Shown in pieces: positions 13,987 to 21,364 of a DNA stretch of 21,531 nucleotides (positions are counted from its first letter, which is position 1; each line of letters begins with the position of its first letter). The stretch covers positions 1-21,531 of the forward strand of contig CAMNPA010000007.1 of NCBI GenBank assembly GCA_946547205.1, read 5' to 3'. Below the pieces are notes generated by a model. It did not search any database, was not told the DNA's origin, and saw only the letters and a list, made by a program, of their open reading frames with translations. The position numbers were made by a program, and so were the translations under genes. Origin of the DNA: an uncultured Selenomonadales bacterium (GTDB taxonomy: Bacteria; Bacillota; Negativicutes; Selenomonadales; Selenomonadaceae).

Positions 13987-16044
13987 TTTCTTGAACTTAC
14001 TGCCGCTGATTTTATAGGTGTCGTCGTTAATGTGAAAAGTTTTCGTGGAGCCGAAGTCTTTCAACGTGACGGAGCCTTCATCAAATTTCAACGTGACGAC
14101 ATTATTTTTATAAGACGCCGTGAAGTCCATGCTGTCGAGCGTGAGCGTGTCCTTGGTGTCGAAGCCGAAGATAACGTCCTTGCCGTCGCCGCTGTTATAA
14201 ATGAAAATATCCGCACCGTCATTGCCCCAAAGTGAATCGTTTCCTGCGCCGCCAATCAACGTGTCGTTACCTTTGCCGCCGTAAATTTTATCGGAACCTG
14301 CGCCGCCGTAGAGTTTGTCTGAACCGTTGCCGCCGTTCAACGTGTCGTTGCCGAAGCCGCCGTAAAGAATATCATTGCCCGCATTGCCGATAATCGAATC
14401 GTTGCCGCTGTTGCCGTAAATCGTATCAGCCTTCGAGCCGCCGACGATTGTATTTGCGGAAGAGTTGCCGACGATTTTAACAACCGTCGTGCGTTTCGAG
14501 GCATCGGCAATTCCAACGTCAGATTTAAGCGTCACGGGCGAAGTCGTCTTGTTCGTGATGTTTAAAGTTTTCGCGCCGCTTACGACAGTCGTAAATTCCT
14601 TGCCCTTAGCGTTGATGAGCGTCAAAGTTTTGTCCTTGCCGTTCTTGACGGTGAGATTTTTTCCGCCAATCGTGAAGACGACATCGGAGCCGTTAAGCGT
14701 TGTGTTTGAAATTGCCGCGCCGAGAGAAATTCTGTCGCCCGCCGCATAGTCGCTTATAACGTCGTTGCCCGCGCTGTAAATGAATAAATCTTTGCCGTCA
14801 CCGCCGCGCAGAGTGTCATTGCCTTTGCCGCCCCAAAGAGTATCAGCACCGTTGCCGCCGACGAGCGAATCATTGCCGGAGCCGCCGCGAATCGAATTGG
14901 CGAGTTTGTTGCCGACGATTGTAATGCCGCTCTTTAAAGCCGACGCGTTGACATTTTTAACGGTGCTTGCGAAGTCCGCGAGGTCGAGTTTGCTGTCAAT
15001 GAAATCCGTCGTGAGCGTCAAAGTTGTTTTATTTTTGTTGTAGGAGATGCCGTCGGGCACGCCGTCCGAATAATTTTTCGCAAGGTATCGCATGTAAGTG
15101 TAACCCAGATAGTTATATTTAGTGCCGGAATTGTTGCCGGTGTAATAATTATAATTTTCCGTGTCCAAATCGTAGCCGCCGACAATTTCACACAGTCCGC
15201 GAGCAATTTCGTCGGGCAACTTTTCTATGTAAGGGACATTTGCCTTTAAAGTTATCTCCGTCATCGCGTTAAGAAAAAGACGATCCAGCTGTTTAAATAT
15301 AATGTGATTGTTGAGCCAGCCGTCCAGTCGACCGGTCAAACTGCTACCGAAAATATCTTTATATCCGGGAAGCGTGCCGTCTTTGTCGCTTGAAGTCATG
15401 TTGTAAAGCAGAGCGGGATTAATTTTTAAAGTGACATTGGACGCATAACCCAAATCGTAATCAAAATCGAGCGTCATTGCATAACTACTGTCGATGCTAC
15501 TGTCGAATTTTATGTTGAACGTATTGATATTTGCGCGTCCGTCAGTGAAGTTAATTCCGAGTGATTCGTTGATGAGGTCGAGCGATTCGGGTATCCACCA
15601 ATTATAAAGTGCACGCGTGACGAGTTTTTGTTTGGCAAGGTAAGTTTCTTCATCGTAACCGAAATCTCTTCCGCCATTGCCGCTTGCATAAGTGATATTG
15701 ACGGTGAGCCCGTTCTTTGTAAAGGAATTGTATTGAGCTTTTGTAAGACTGACGGCTTTTGCAGTTTCGGGCACGATTGATTCGGCAGTTTTAATTGTCT
15801 TGCCGCCCGCGTCCGAGCCTGTTATTGCGCCCGTGTCGTCGTTGTGAAGTCGAATGCCGCATTTTTGTTCCAAAAAATCTTGCGTACTCAAGCCCGATTG
15901 TGCGTCACTGAACGTTGATTTGAACGCTGCGTAATTGACTGCGCCGACAGCCTTAAGAGCCTCGTCAACGGCGGCAGTGCCCGTGCTTTTCGTCTCAATC
16001 AGCATCTTGACAAATTTCTTGATAACGCCGACGGGTGTAGACAT
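13978..16044 (-). CDS. RTX-type calcium-binding secreted protein, 688 residues
   Basis: The C-terminal half has two blocks of glycine-rich nonapeptide RTX repeats (GGxGNDxLx), at about 378-430 and 527-625. Each block is followed by a FIYxxGxDVIxxF(D/A) cap segment. Such beta-rolls bind calcium outside the cell and usually mark substrates of type I secretion. The N-terminal 365 residues have no signal peptide and form a domain I cannot name. A segment LPDEIARGLCEIVGGYD followed by YNYLGYTYMRYLAKNY looks like a zincin-type peptidase region that has lost its HExxH histidines; that is tentative. The ATG at 16044 has GAGGAG upstream and its own promoter at 16075-16103. No type I exporter genes are in the window. 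Confidence 0.85.
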   Translation of the reverse strand: MSTPVGVIKKFVKMLIETKSTGTAAVDEALKAVGAVNYAAFKSTFSDAQSGLSTQDFLEQKCGIRLHNDDTGAITGSDAGGKTIKTAESIVPETAKAVSLTKAQYNSFTKNGLTVNITYASGNGGRDFGYDEETYLAKQKLVTRALYNWWIPESLDLINESLGINFTDGRANINTFNIKFDSSIDSSYAMTLDFDYDLGYASNVTLKINPALLYNMTSSDKDGTLPGYKDIFGSSLTGRLDGWLNNHIIFKQLDRLFLNAMTEITLKANVPYIEKLPDEIARGLCEIVGGYDLDTENYNYYTGNNSGTKYNYLGYTYMRYLAKNYSDGVPDGISYNKNKTTLTLTTDFIDSKLDLADFASTVKNVNASALKSGITIVGNKLANSIRGGSGNDSLVGGNGADTLWGGKGNDTLRGGDGKDLFIYSAGNDVISDYAAGDRISLGAAISNTTLNGSDVVFTIGGKNLTVKNGKDKTLTLINAKGKEFTTVVSGAKTLNITNKTTSPVTLKSDVGIADASKRTTVVKIVGNSSANTIVGGSKADTIYGNSGNDSIIGNAGNDILYGGFGNDTLNGGNGSDKLYGGAGSDKIYGGKGNDTLIGGAGNDSLWGNDGADIFIYNSGDGKDVIFGFDTKDTLTLDSMDFTASYKNNVVTLKFDEGSVTLKDFGSTKTFHINDDTYKISGSKFKKAT

Positions 16045-16074
16045 GAAATCATCTCCTCAAAAAAATTTTGATTG

Positions 16075-16103
16075 ATTATACGACGAATGCACGAGCTTTG
16101 CAA
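16075..16103 (-). promoter_or_regulatory. Promoter of the smaller RTX gene
   Basis: On the minus strand TTGCAA (16103-16098), 17 bases and TATAAT (16080-16075) form a promoter 30 bases before the start codon. The -35 box overlaps the end of the terminator of the larger RTX gene, so the two RTX genes are adjacent but appear to be separate units. Confidence 0.7.
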
Positions 16104-16130
16104 AAAAAAAATTCCCGCCGCATTGACGGG
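16102..16130 (-). terminator. Terminator of the larger RTX gene
   Basis: TTCCCG/CGGGAA arms around CCGCATTGA form the stem, with a run of nine A on the left that becomes a T-run in minus-strand RNA. It lies about 20 bases after the stop codon at 16153. Similar CCCGCC...GACGGG hairpins end codY (19028) and stand alone at 18936. Confidence 0.8.
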
Positions 16131-16152
16131 AAAAGCTTGCCGCGCAGATATT

Positions 16153-18828
16153 TTATTTCTTGAAGATATTGGATGCGGTGATTTTATAAGCGTCGTCGTT
16201 TGTTTTGAATGTCGTCGTGAATTCTTTGAGTGTGACGGAACCGTTCATTTGACTGCTTGAAGTCGTGAAGTCGAGACTGTCGAGCGTGAGCGAATCATTG
16301 CCGAAGTCGTTGCCGCCGCTTGAATGAATAAAATCATCGACATCATCATTGCCCCAAAATTCGTCGTTGCCGGCAAAATAATTCGTGTCTATATTAATCG
16401 TCGTGTTCGCCGCGTCCTTGAGAGTGATTGAGCCGCTGCCGACGTTAAAGACGACATTGGAGCCGACAGTTTCGCGCGTGTAGTTGCCGCTTATGTTGAG
16501 TGTGTCGTTGCCGTTAAAGCCGATGACAGTGTCATAACCGTCGCCGTTGGAATATTGAATGATGCAAGCCGCGCCGCCGGAAAGACTTACCAGATCATTT
16601 CCGTAGCCGCCCTTCAACGAGAGATTATCGCCGTAGTAAGCTTTGATTGTGTCATTGCCGGTGCCGCCGTCGACAAAGCCGTTGGTGTTGCCGGATACGT
16701 AGATTGAATCATTATCGGAGCCGCCATAAATCGAACTTCTGGAGCCGACAGCGTAGATATAATCGTTGCCTGCGTCGCCGAATATCTTTGCATTTGAGCC
16801 GTCATTGTATATGTAATCATCGCCGTTTTCGCCATAAATCAGAGCATCGCTACCGGATACGGTTATCCTGTCGTGTCCGTCGCCGCCATAAACCGTAACG
16901 TTGCTTGTATTATATCTGCTTTGAATGGAATCATTGCCATCGCCGCCGCTGATATAGACGTTGTTGCCTCTGTTGGTTATGGTGTCATTACCCGTGTATC
17001 CGAAGATATTTATCCCTGACTTGATAGGATATTTATTCGACAAATAATCGTGTCCGCTCGTGCCATGAATGTCGTCGCCGGAAGGAACTGTGTCAGCCGG
17101 GACGGTTACAGTTGAAGTACCGCCGCCTGTTGTCACAGTGTCCCATTCGCAAATGAAAGCACGCGTGTCGCCAACAGTTCCATGTTTGAAATTGCCATCG
17201 TTCCATTTGCCGTCAGAAAATTTATAGTAGAATTCAGCATAATCTTCATTGCTACTTTCGCTGTTAGGCTCGCCGTTTGCCCAGTTAGTGTAGTTGACGC
17301 TCTCGCCGTTTACCCAAGTCCAAGTGCCTTCTTTTGCCGCGTCGGAAAGTCCGAAATATGCGCTGGTATAGCCGGCAGCTTTCATGAAGATGAACAGCAT
17401 GTGATTTTCGTCGTCATCATTAATAACAGCAAGATGACCGCCACGAGCCTCGCAGTAAGCTTGAGCCTCTTCCCAAGTGTTTGCGACATCAGAATAAATA
17501 TAGTAGCTGTGTCCTTTATAAGTAAGAGCATCGTTAGGATCACCGTTTGCACGCGAAGGAATGGAGACATTATTTGAATTGCCGCCCGCGAGTGTGCCGT
17601 CAATGTTAATCGTTGTATTCGCCGCGTCCTTTAAAGTAATTGAGCCTTTGCCGACCTTCAAGACGACATCATTGCCGACAGTCGAACGAGTGTATTTTGC
17701 GCCGGTGATTTTGAGCGTATCCGTTGAGCTGAAACCGAAGATTGTATCTTTGCCGTCGCCGTTGGCGTATTGGACGACATTTTCTTTGCTGCTGTAAATT
17801 ATTCCGTCTCGAATGTGCGATCTGAAAGTTATCGTGTCGTTGCCGGTGCCGGCATTTATCGTAGCACCCGAACCGTAGTTCAGAACAGAATCGTTACCTG
17901 CCCCTGCGAAAATTTTTGCTTTGCCGTTTCCGTCATCGGAACGCCCGACATTATCATCCCAATTTTCAATAAAATCCGCGCCTGAACCGCTTGTTACCGT
18001 AACATTTTTTCCGTGTACAAAAACGGTATCATTATTTTTTCCGCCTTTTATCAGCGAGTTTTTTCCCCAGAGTTCAAGGCGGTTATTACCGGAGCCGCCG
18101 TCGATTGTCACGTAGGAATTATAGCCGTTTGTACTCCAAATCGTGTCATTGCCTTTGCCGCCGCTGATTGAAACGTTCGAGCCTGTGTTGTTGACAGAAT
18201 CCTTGCCTTTGCCGCCCGAAATGGTTACATAGTCTCCACGGTTTGAAATTGTATCGGCGTAGCTTGTGCCCGTGATTTTTTTGTAGCTCGTTTCATTGCT
18301 GATATTTTTTCCGCCCGCAAGTGTGCCGTCAATGTTGAGAGTCGTATTAGCCGCGCCCTTGAGAGTGATTTTACCTTTGCCGACCGTGAGGATAACGTCG
18401 TTGCCGACCGTTTCTTCTGTGTAAGTGCCGCCGGTGATTGAAATCGTATCGTTCGCGCTCCAGTTGAAGATAACGTCGTTGCCGTCGCCCGACGTGTATT
18501 GATGCAGAGTTTTGTTACCGCTGCCGTAAATTTTATCGTTGCCTGTGCCGCCTTTGATTGTGATAACATCTGAATAGCCGCCGTAGAGACTGATTCTGTC
18601 GTTGCCGGAGCCTGCGTTGATTGAAGAGCCGTTACCGCTGTTAAGTTTAATGGTGTCGTTGCCGGAACCCGTGTTGATTGTCGCGTAATATCCGAGATGG
18701 TTGTAAATCGAATCGTTGCCCTTGCCGGTGTTGACCTTAACATTATCGGCGTAATCGATATAGACCTTGTCTTTCTTTGATGTGCCTGTCCAAGTCGTGT
18801 AGTCCGAGCTGATAGTTTTCTTTGCCAT
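16153..18828 (-). CDS. RTX-like surface or secreted protein with embedded C-type lectin domain, 891 residues
   Basis: The protein consists of three glycine-rich beta-roll cassettes (units like GGxGNDxIxxxG), at about 30-185, 190-420 and 580-840. Each ends in a near-identical module: GDGxDxIxGF, a YT(E/R)xTVG motif and ITLK(D/G)AANTT(I/L)NID. Between cassettes two and three, residues about 430-561 are a C-type lectin domain. It has the CEARGGHLAVI start, a GEPN sugar/calcium motif of mannose type, KWND, and the closing FICEW. Only the outer disulfide cysteines are kept; the positions of the inner pair are Tyr (EDYAEF) and Phe (WNDGNF). No N-terminal signal is visible, in keeping with type I secretion. 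GGAGGAG precedes the ATG at 18828. It could be an adhesin for glycans; this is inference. Confidence 0.87.
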   Translation of the reverse strand: MAKKTISSDYTTWTGTSKKDKVYIDYADNVKVNTGKGNDSIYNHLGYYATINTGSGNDTIKLNSGNGSSINAGSGNDRISLYGGYSDVITIKGGTGNDKIYGSGNKTLHQYTSGDGNDVIFNWSANDTISITGGTYTEETVGNDVILTVGKGKITLKGAANTTLNIDGTLAGGKNISNETSYKKITGTSYADTISNRGDYVTISGGKGKDSVNNTGSNVSISGGKGNDTIWSTNGYNSYVTIDGGSGNNRLELWGKNSLIKGGKNNDTVFVHGKNVTVTSGSGADFIENWDDNVGRSDDGNGKAKIFAGAGNDSVLNYGSGATINAGTGNDTITFRSHIRDGIIYSSKENVVQYANGDGKDTIFGFSSTDTLKITGAKYTRSTVGNDVVLKVGKGSITLKDAANTTINIDGTLAGGNSNNVSIPSRANGDPNDALTYKGHSYYIYSDVANTWEEAQAYCEARGGHLAVINDDDENHMLFIFMKAAGYTSAYFGLSDAAKEGTWTWVNGESVNYTNWANGEPNSESSNEDYAEFYYKFSDGKWNDGNFKHGTVGDTRAFICEWDTVTTGGGTSTVTVPADTVPSGDDIHGTSGHDYLSNKYPIKSGINIFGYTGNDTITNRGNNVYISGGDGNDSIQSRYNTSNVTVYGGDGHDRITVSGSDALIYGENGDDYIYNDGSNAKIFGDAGNDYIYAVGSRSSIYGGSDNDSIYVSGNTNGFVDGGTGNDTIKAYYGDNLSLKGGYGNDLVSLSGGAACIIQYSNGDGYDTVIGFNGNDTLNISGNYTRETVGSNVVFNVGSGSITLKDAANTTINIDTNYFAGNDEFWGNDDVDDFIHSSGGNDFGNDSLTLDSLDFTTSSSQMNGSVTLKEFTTTFKTNDDAYKITASNIFKK
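16380..18420 (-). repeat. Three-copy cassette-end module inside the larger RTX gene
   Basis: Segments at about 18290-18420, 17580-17700 and 16380-16500 encode near-identical stretches containing TVG(N/S)(D/N)V, VGxGxITLK and AANTTxNID. High DNA similarity between copies suggests duplication of whole cassettes and allows recombination that would change protein length. Boundaries are approximate. Confidence 0.75.
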
Positions 18829-18935
18829 GATGTCTCTTCTCCTCCGAAAAATTTTTGAACGTATTGTTAAGCTTTACAGTAATTGAGTTTGGTTAAATTT
18901 TAATTAGCCGCCGCCGAGTTTAATCAAAGTCTAAT

Positions 18936-18962
18936 AAAAAAAACTCCCGCCGCTTTGACGGG
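18936..18962 (-). terminator. Second CCCGCC-type hairpin with T-run, no gene assigned
   Basis: CCCG and CGGG arms (18946-18962) around a CCGCTTTGA-type loop are preceded by eight A, so minus-strand RNA would end in eight U. It lies 66 bases after the end of the codY terminator with no reading frame between. It is either a back-up terminator or the end of a small RNA. Confidence 0.6.
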
Positions 18963-18995
18963 CAAACGTGACGTTTGATCCAACGGGACTGCTTT
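18963..18995 (+). repeat. 33-base palindrome-plus-tail repeat, copy B
   Basis: CAAACGTGACGTTTG (18963-18977) is a 15-base palindrome with a single central base, followed by ATCCAACGGGACTGCTTT. It resembles copy A at 13954-13986 in both the palindrome and the tail and is in the opposite orientation. Confidence 0.55.
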
Positions 18996-19027
18996 AAAAT
19001 TTTTTGACGACCGTAAGTTTAACGTTG

Positions 19028-19056
19028 AAAAAAAATTCCCGCCACATTGACGGGAA
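19028..19056 (-). terminator. codY terminator
   Basis: TTCCCG (19036-19041) and CGGGAA (19051-19056) pair around CCACATTGA, with a run of eight A on the left giving a U-run in minus-strand RNA. It starts about 20 bases after the codY stop codon. Confidence 0.8.
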
Positions 19057-19078
19057 AAAATTTTTTGCAAGCCGGAAT

Positions 19079-19837
19079 TTATCTGCGGAGCTTTTGAACT
19101 TCATCAAGCAGGTAATCGTTCTTGACTTTGATGTAGGTGCCTTTCATGCCGAGAGACTTCGACTCAATGACGCCGGCCGATTCAAACTTGCGCAAGGCGT
19201 TGACGATAACCGAACGAGTGATGCCGACGCGGTCAGCGATTTTCGAGGCGACGAGCAAGCCTTCAGTGCCGTTGAGTTCGCCGAGGATATTGACAGCCGC
19301 TTCCGCTTCCGAATAGCTCAACGTTGCAAGAGCGATTTGAACGGTAGCCTTATTGCGAGCCTCTTCTTCGATTTTTTCGGAACGATCGCGCAGAATTTCC
19401 ATGCCGACGACCGTTGCGCCGTATTCCGCCAAAAGTAAATCGTCGTCCGTGGTGTCATCGTAGCGACCGATAATCAGCGTGCCTATTCTGCGACCGACAC
19501 CGTAAATCGGGACAATGATGAAATTTTTGCCGTTGACGGGCGATTTGCCGTCGCTGTCAGCGTATTTTTCGGAATCAGCTTGCGTCTCGTCAATGTCGTT
19601 AATCCAGCGAACGAACGGCGCAGGGAATTTGCCCTTGCGAAGAATTTCTTGAGCGTCTGCGGAAATATCCTCTTCGCCGTTGAGCGCGTAGCCGTAAATG
19701 TCGCCCTTTTTGTTGGCGATGTAAATGTTGGCGTCCAAAACTCTGCTCAGGACTTTCGCGATGCCGCTGTACTCGACGTTCTCGACGCGTTGGAGCAGTT
19801 TGTTAATCTTGCGTGTTTTCTCCAAGAGTGTTGCCAT
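19079..19837 (-). CDS. codY: GTP- and branched-chain amino acid-sensing regulator CodY
   Basis: This 252-residue protein is a global repressor of Firmicutes that binds DNA when isoleucine, leucine or valine and GTP are plentiful. The N-terminal two thirds (to about 150) are the ligand-sensing GAF domain. A linker helix follows, and residues 197-238 form the winged helix-turn-helix ASKIADRVGITRSVIVNAL...SLGMKGTYIKV, which is nearly invariant in the family. The length is normal (about 255-260). AGGAG lies nine bases before the ATG at 19837. The gene is monocistronic here, with its own terminator, and is divergent from the lactate/hydroxyacid dehydrogenase gene, which has a candidate CodY box. 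A possible codY promoter is far upstream at 20148-20175. Confidence 0.96.
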   Translation of the reverse strand: MATLLEKTRKINKLLQRVENVEYSGIAKVLSRVLDANIYIANKKGDIYGYALNGEEDISADAQEILRKGKFPAPFVRWINDIDETQADSEKYADSDGKSPVNGKNFIIVPIYGVGRRIGTLIIGRYDDTTDDDLLLAEYGATVVGMEILRDRSEKIEEEARNKATVQIALATLSYSEAEAAVNILGELNGTEGLLVASKIADRVGITRSVIVNALRKFESAGVIESKSLGMKGTYIKVKNDYLLDEVQKLRR

Positions 19838-19860
19838 ATTTTAACTCTCCTTTTTAAGTG

Positions 19861-19884
19861 TCCGGTTCACGGTTCACGGTTAAT
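19861..19884 (-). repeat. Short heptamer tandem repeat upstream of codY
   Basis: The plus strand reads GGTTCAC, GGTTCAC, GGTTAAT in register, period 7. A looser one, CCGGTTC CTGGTTC CCGACCA, lies near 20097-20117. Both flank composite repeat copy 2. No function is visible. Confidence 0.6.
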
Positions 19885-19933
19885 AAGTCGTGTTGGTAAA
19901 TTGCATTGGGCTCGTCATTGATTTTAATTTTTT

Positions 19934-20048
19934 AGGATCTACTTTTTCTTTGCTGCGCCCAAAGAAAAAGTAGCAAAAAGAAAGGGCGTTTCGACCGGCA
20001 CGGCGCAATCCTGCGCCTAACGCCGGCGGCGCACATCCTTGTGCGCCG
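19934..20048 (+). repeat. Composite hairpin repeat, copy 2
   Basis: AGGAT (19934-19938) precedes the 14-bp inverted repeat CTACTTTTTCTTTG (19939-19952) and its complement (19960-19973), loop 7 bases. CAAAAAGAAAGGGC follows. The outer stem CCGGC/GCCGG (19995-19999, 20022-20026) encloses GGCGCA-ATCC-TGCGCC (20002-20017). Then CGGCGCAC-ATCCTT-GTGCGCCG (20027-20048) follows. No T-run comes directly after, so this copy is a poor terminator. It is the main content of the 471-bp gap between codY and ldh (19838-20308), together with heptamer repeats, promoter candidates and a possible CodY box; I see no gene there. Confidence 0.85.
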
Positions 20049-20147
20049 GGTCTCAATTTCTTTCAACGTGATTTTTACCAACGCTCCCTTAATTTCCGGT
20101 TCCTGGTTCCCGACCACTGAATTTGTCTTGCTCAATATCCTACGTTT

Positions 20148-20175
20148 ATACTAGCACGAAATTTTATAATGTCAA
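20148..20175 (-). promoter_or_regulatory. Possible minus-strand promoter towards codY
   Basis: On the minus strand TTGACA (20175-20170), a 16-base spacer and TAGTAT (20153-20148) could start RNA towards codY. The leader would be about 300 bases and contain composite repeat copy 2 in antisense. I found no better codY promoter nearer the gene. Confidence 0.35.
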
Positions 20176-20178
20176 ATA

Positions 20179-20193
20179 AGTTTTCAGAATTTT
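20179..20193 (+). promoter_or_regulatory. Candidate CodY box
   Basis: AGTTTTCAGAATTTT matches the CodY consensus AATTTTCWGAAAATT at 12 of 15 positions by my count. It lies about 24 bases upstream of the -35 box of the ldh promoter and opposite codY itself. AT-rich sequence makes chance matches common, so this is a candidate only. Confidence 0.45.
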
Positions 20194-20216
20194 TTGCGGG
20201 CGTCTTGAAATATTTC

Positions 20217-20245
20217 TTGACGGGCGGCGGCAAAAGTTGTAAACT
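20217..20245 (+). promoter_or_regulatory. Promoter of the lactate/hydroxyacid dehydrogenase gene
   Basis: TTGACG (20217-20222), a 17-base spacer and TAAACT (20240-20245) form a sigma-70 promoter, with a leader of about 55 bases before the ATG at 20309. A perfect inverted repeat AAAGTT-GTA-AACTTT (20233-20247) covers the -10 box and could be an operator. Confidence 0.7.
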
Positions 20246-20308
20246 TTCCGCAAAAGGGAGCTGTGAGCTCCGCAGAAATGTTTTCGTATATTCAAGGGAG
20301 GAATTCAA

Positions 20309-21277
20309 ATGGGTAACCGCAGGAAAATTGTTGTCGTCGGTACTTCTAACGTCGGTTCGGCAGTTGTCAACAAACTCGCCGACTTCCAACTCGCATCTGA
20401 AATCGTTTTGATCGATCTCAACCAGGACAAAGCTTGGGGCGAGGCAAAAGACTCCAGCCACGCAACCGCTTGCGTCTACAGCACCAACATCAAATTCCGC
20501 GCCACCGGTGACTACAGTGCATGTGCGGGCGCGAACATCGTCATCATCTGTGCAGGTCCGTCCATTCGTCCCGGCGAAACTCCCGACCGTCTCAAACTCG
20601 CCGGCACCAACGCAAAGATCATGAATTCGGTCTTCCGCGCCGTTGCAGAACACACCAAAGAGGCTGTCATTATCCTCATCACCAACCCGCTTGACGTTGC
20701 AACTTACGTCGTGAGCAAAATCGCTGACGAAATCGGCTATCCGCGTAACCTGATTCTCGGCACCGGCACCATGCTCGAAACTTATCGCTTCCGCCGCATT
20801 CTCGCTGACAAATACGAAGTCGACCCGAAGAATATTAACGGCTACGTCCTCGGCGAACACGGCAACGCGGCATTTGTCGCTTGGTCAACCACCGGCTGCG
20901 CAGGCTTCCCGCTCGAAAGACTCGACGAATATTTCCATCACACCGATCCGCTCGACAAAGCTGCCGTTGAGCAAGAGCTTATCAACGTTGCTTACGACGT
21001 TATCAACAAGAAGGGCTTCACCAACACCGGCGTTGCGATGGCGGCTGTTCGTTTCGTCAAGAGCGTTCTCTATGATGAACATACGATTCTGCCCTGCTCG
21101 GCTGTCATGAACGGCGAATATGGCATTACCGACGTTGCGCTTTCAATGCCGCGTATGGTCTGCGCTGATGGTCTTATGCGCGTGTTTGAAGTTGCTCTTA
21201 CCGACGACGAACTTGAAAAGATGCACAAGGCGGCTCAATCTGTCCGCTCTGCTCTCGACGGCGCAGGCATCAAATAA
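20309..21277 (+). CDS. L-lactate / L-2-hydroxyisocaproate dehydrogenase-like enzyme
   Basis: This 322-residue NAD-dependent dehydrogenase should reduce pyruvate or a related 2-oxo acid to the L-hydroxy acid. The Rossmann motif is GTSNVG at 11-16, with Asp36 (LIDLN) for NAD ribose. NPLD (126-129) and the catalytic His184 in LGEHGN are present. Several active-site positions depart from classical LDH. The substrate loop reads AGPSIRPGETPDRLKL instead of a NQKPGETR pattern. The Asp of the Asp-His relay is Glu157 in GTGTMLETYRFR. GEHGN replaces GEHGD, as I recall for L-HicDH. It could therefore act on lactate or on branched-chain hydroxy acids. GGGAGG lies upstream of the ATG. C-ending codons are much more frequent than in neighbouring genes, suggesting high expression. 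Confidence 0.85.
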   Translation: MGNRRKIVVVGTSNVGSAVVNKLADFQLASEIVLIDLNQDKAWGEAKDSSHATACVYSTNIKFRATGDYSACAGANIVIICAGPSIRPGETPDRLKLAGTNAKIMNSVFRAVAEHTKEAVIILITNPLDVATYVVSKIADEIGYPRNLILGTGTMLETYRFRRILADKYEVDPKNINGYVLGEHGNAAFVAWSTTGCAGFPLERLDEYFHHTDPLDKAAVEQELINVAYDVINKKGFTNTGVAMAAVRFVKSVLYDEHTILPCSAVMNGEYGITDVALSMPRMVCADGLMRVFEVALTDDELEKMHKAAQSVRSALDGAGIK

Positions 21278-21307
21278 TCCACGACAACAAATTTCCCGCA
21301 ACAAAAA

Positions 21308-21336
21308 AGCTCTTCCAAATTCGGAAGGGCTTTTTT
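21308..21336 (+). terminator. Terminator of the lactate/hydroxyacid dehydrogenase gene
   Basis: AGCTCTTCC (21308-21316) and GGAAGGGCT (21323-21331) form a 9-bp stem with one U-G pair and loop AAATTC, followed by six T. It lies about 30 bases after the stop codon and resembles the terminator between mscL and the RTX gene. Confidence 0.9.
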
Positions 21337-21364
21337 CGTGTAATTTCTTTTCAATTTTTTTGTT

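Noticed and set aside
14200..18700. Regular short repeats that might suggest a CRISPR array
   Set aside because: They are glycine-rich RTX codon repeats inside open frames with no constant repeat-spacer pattern.
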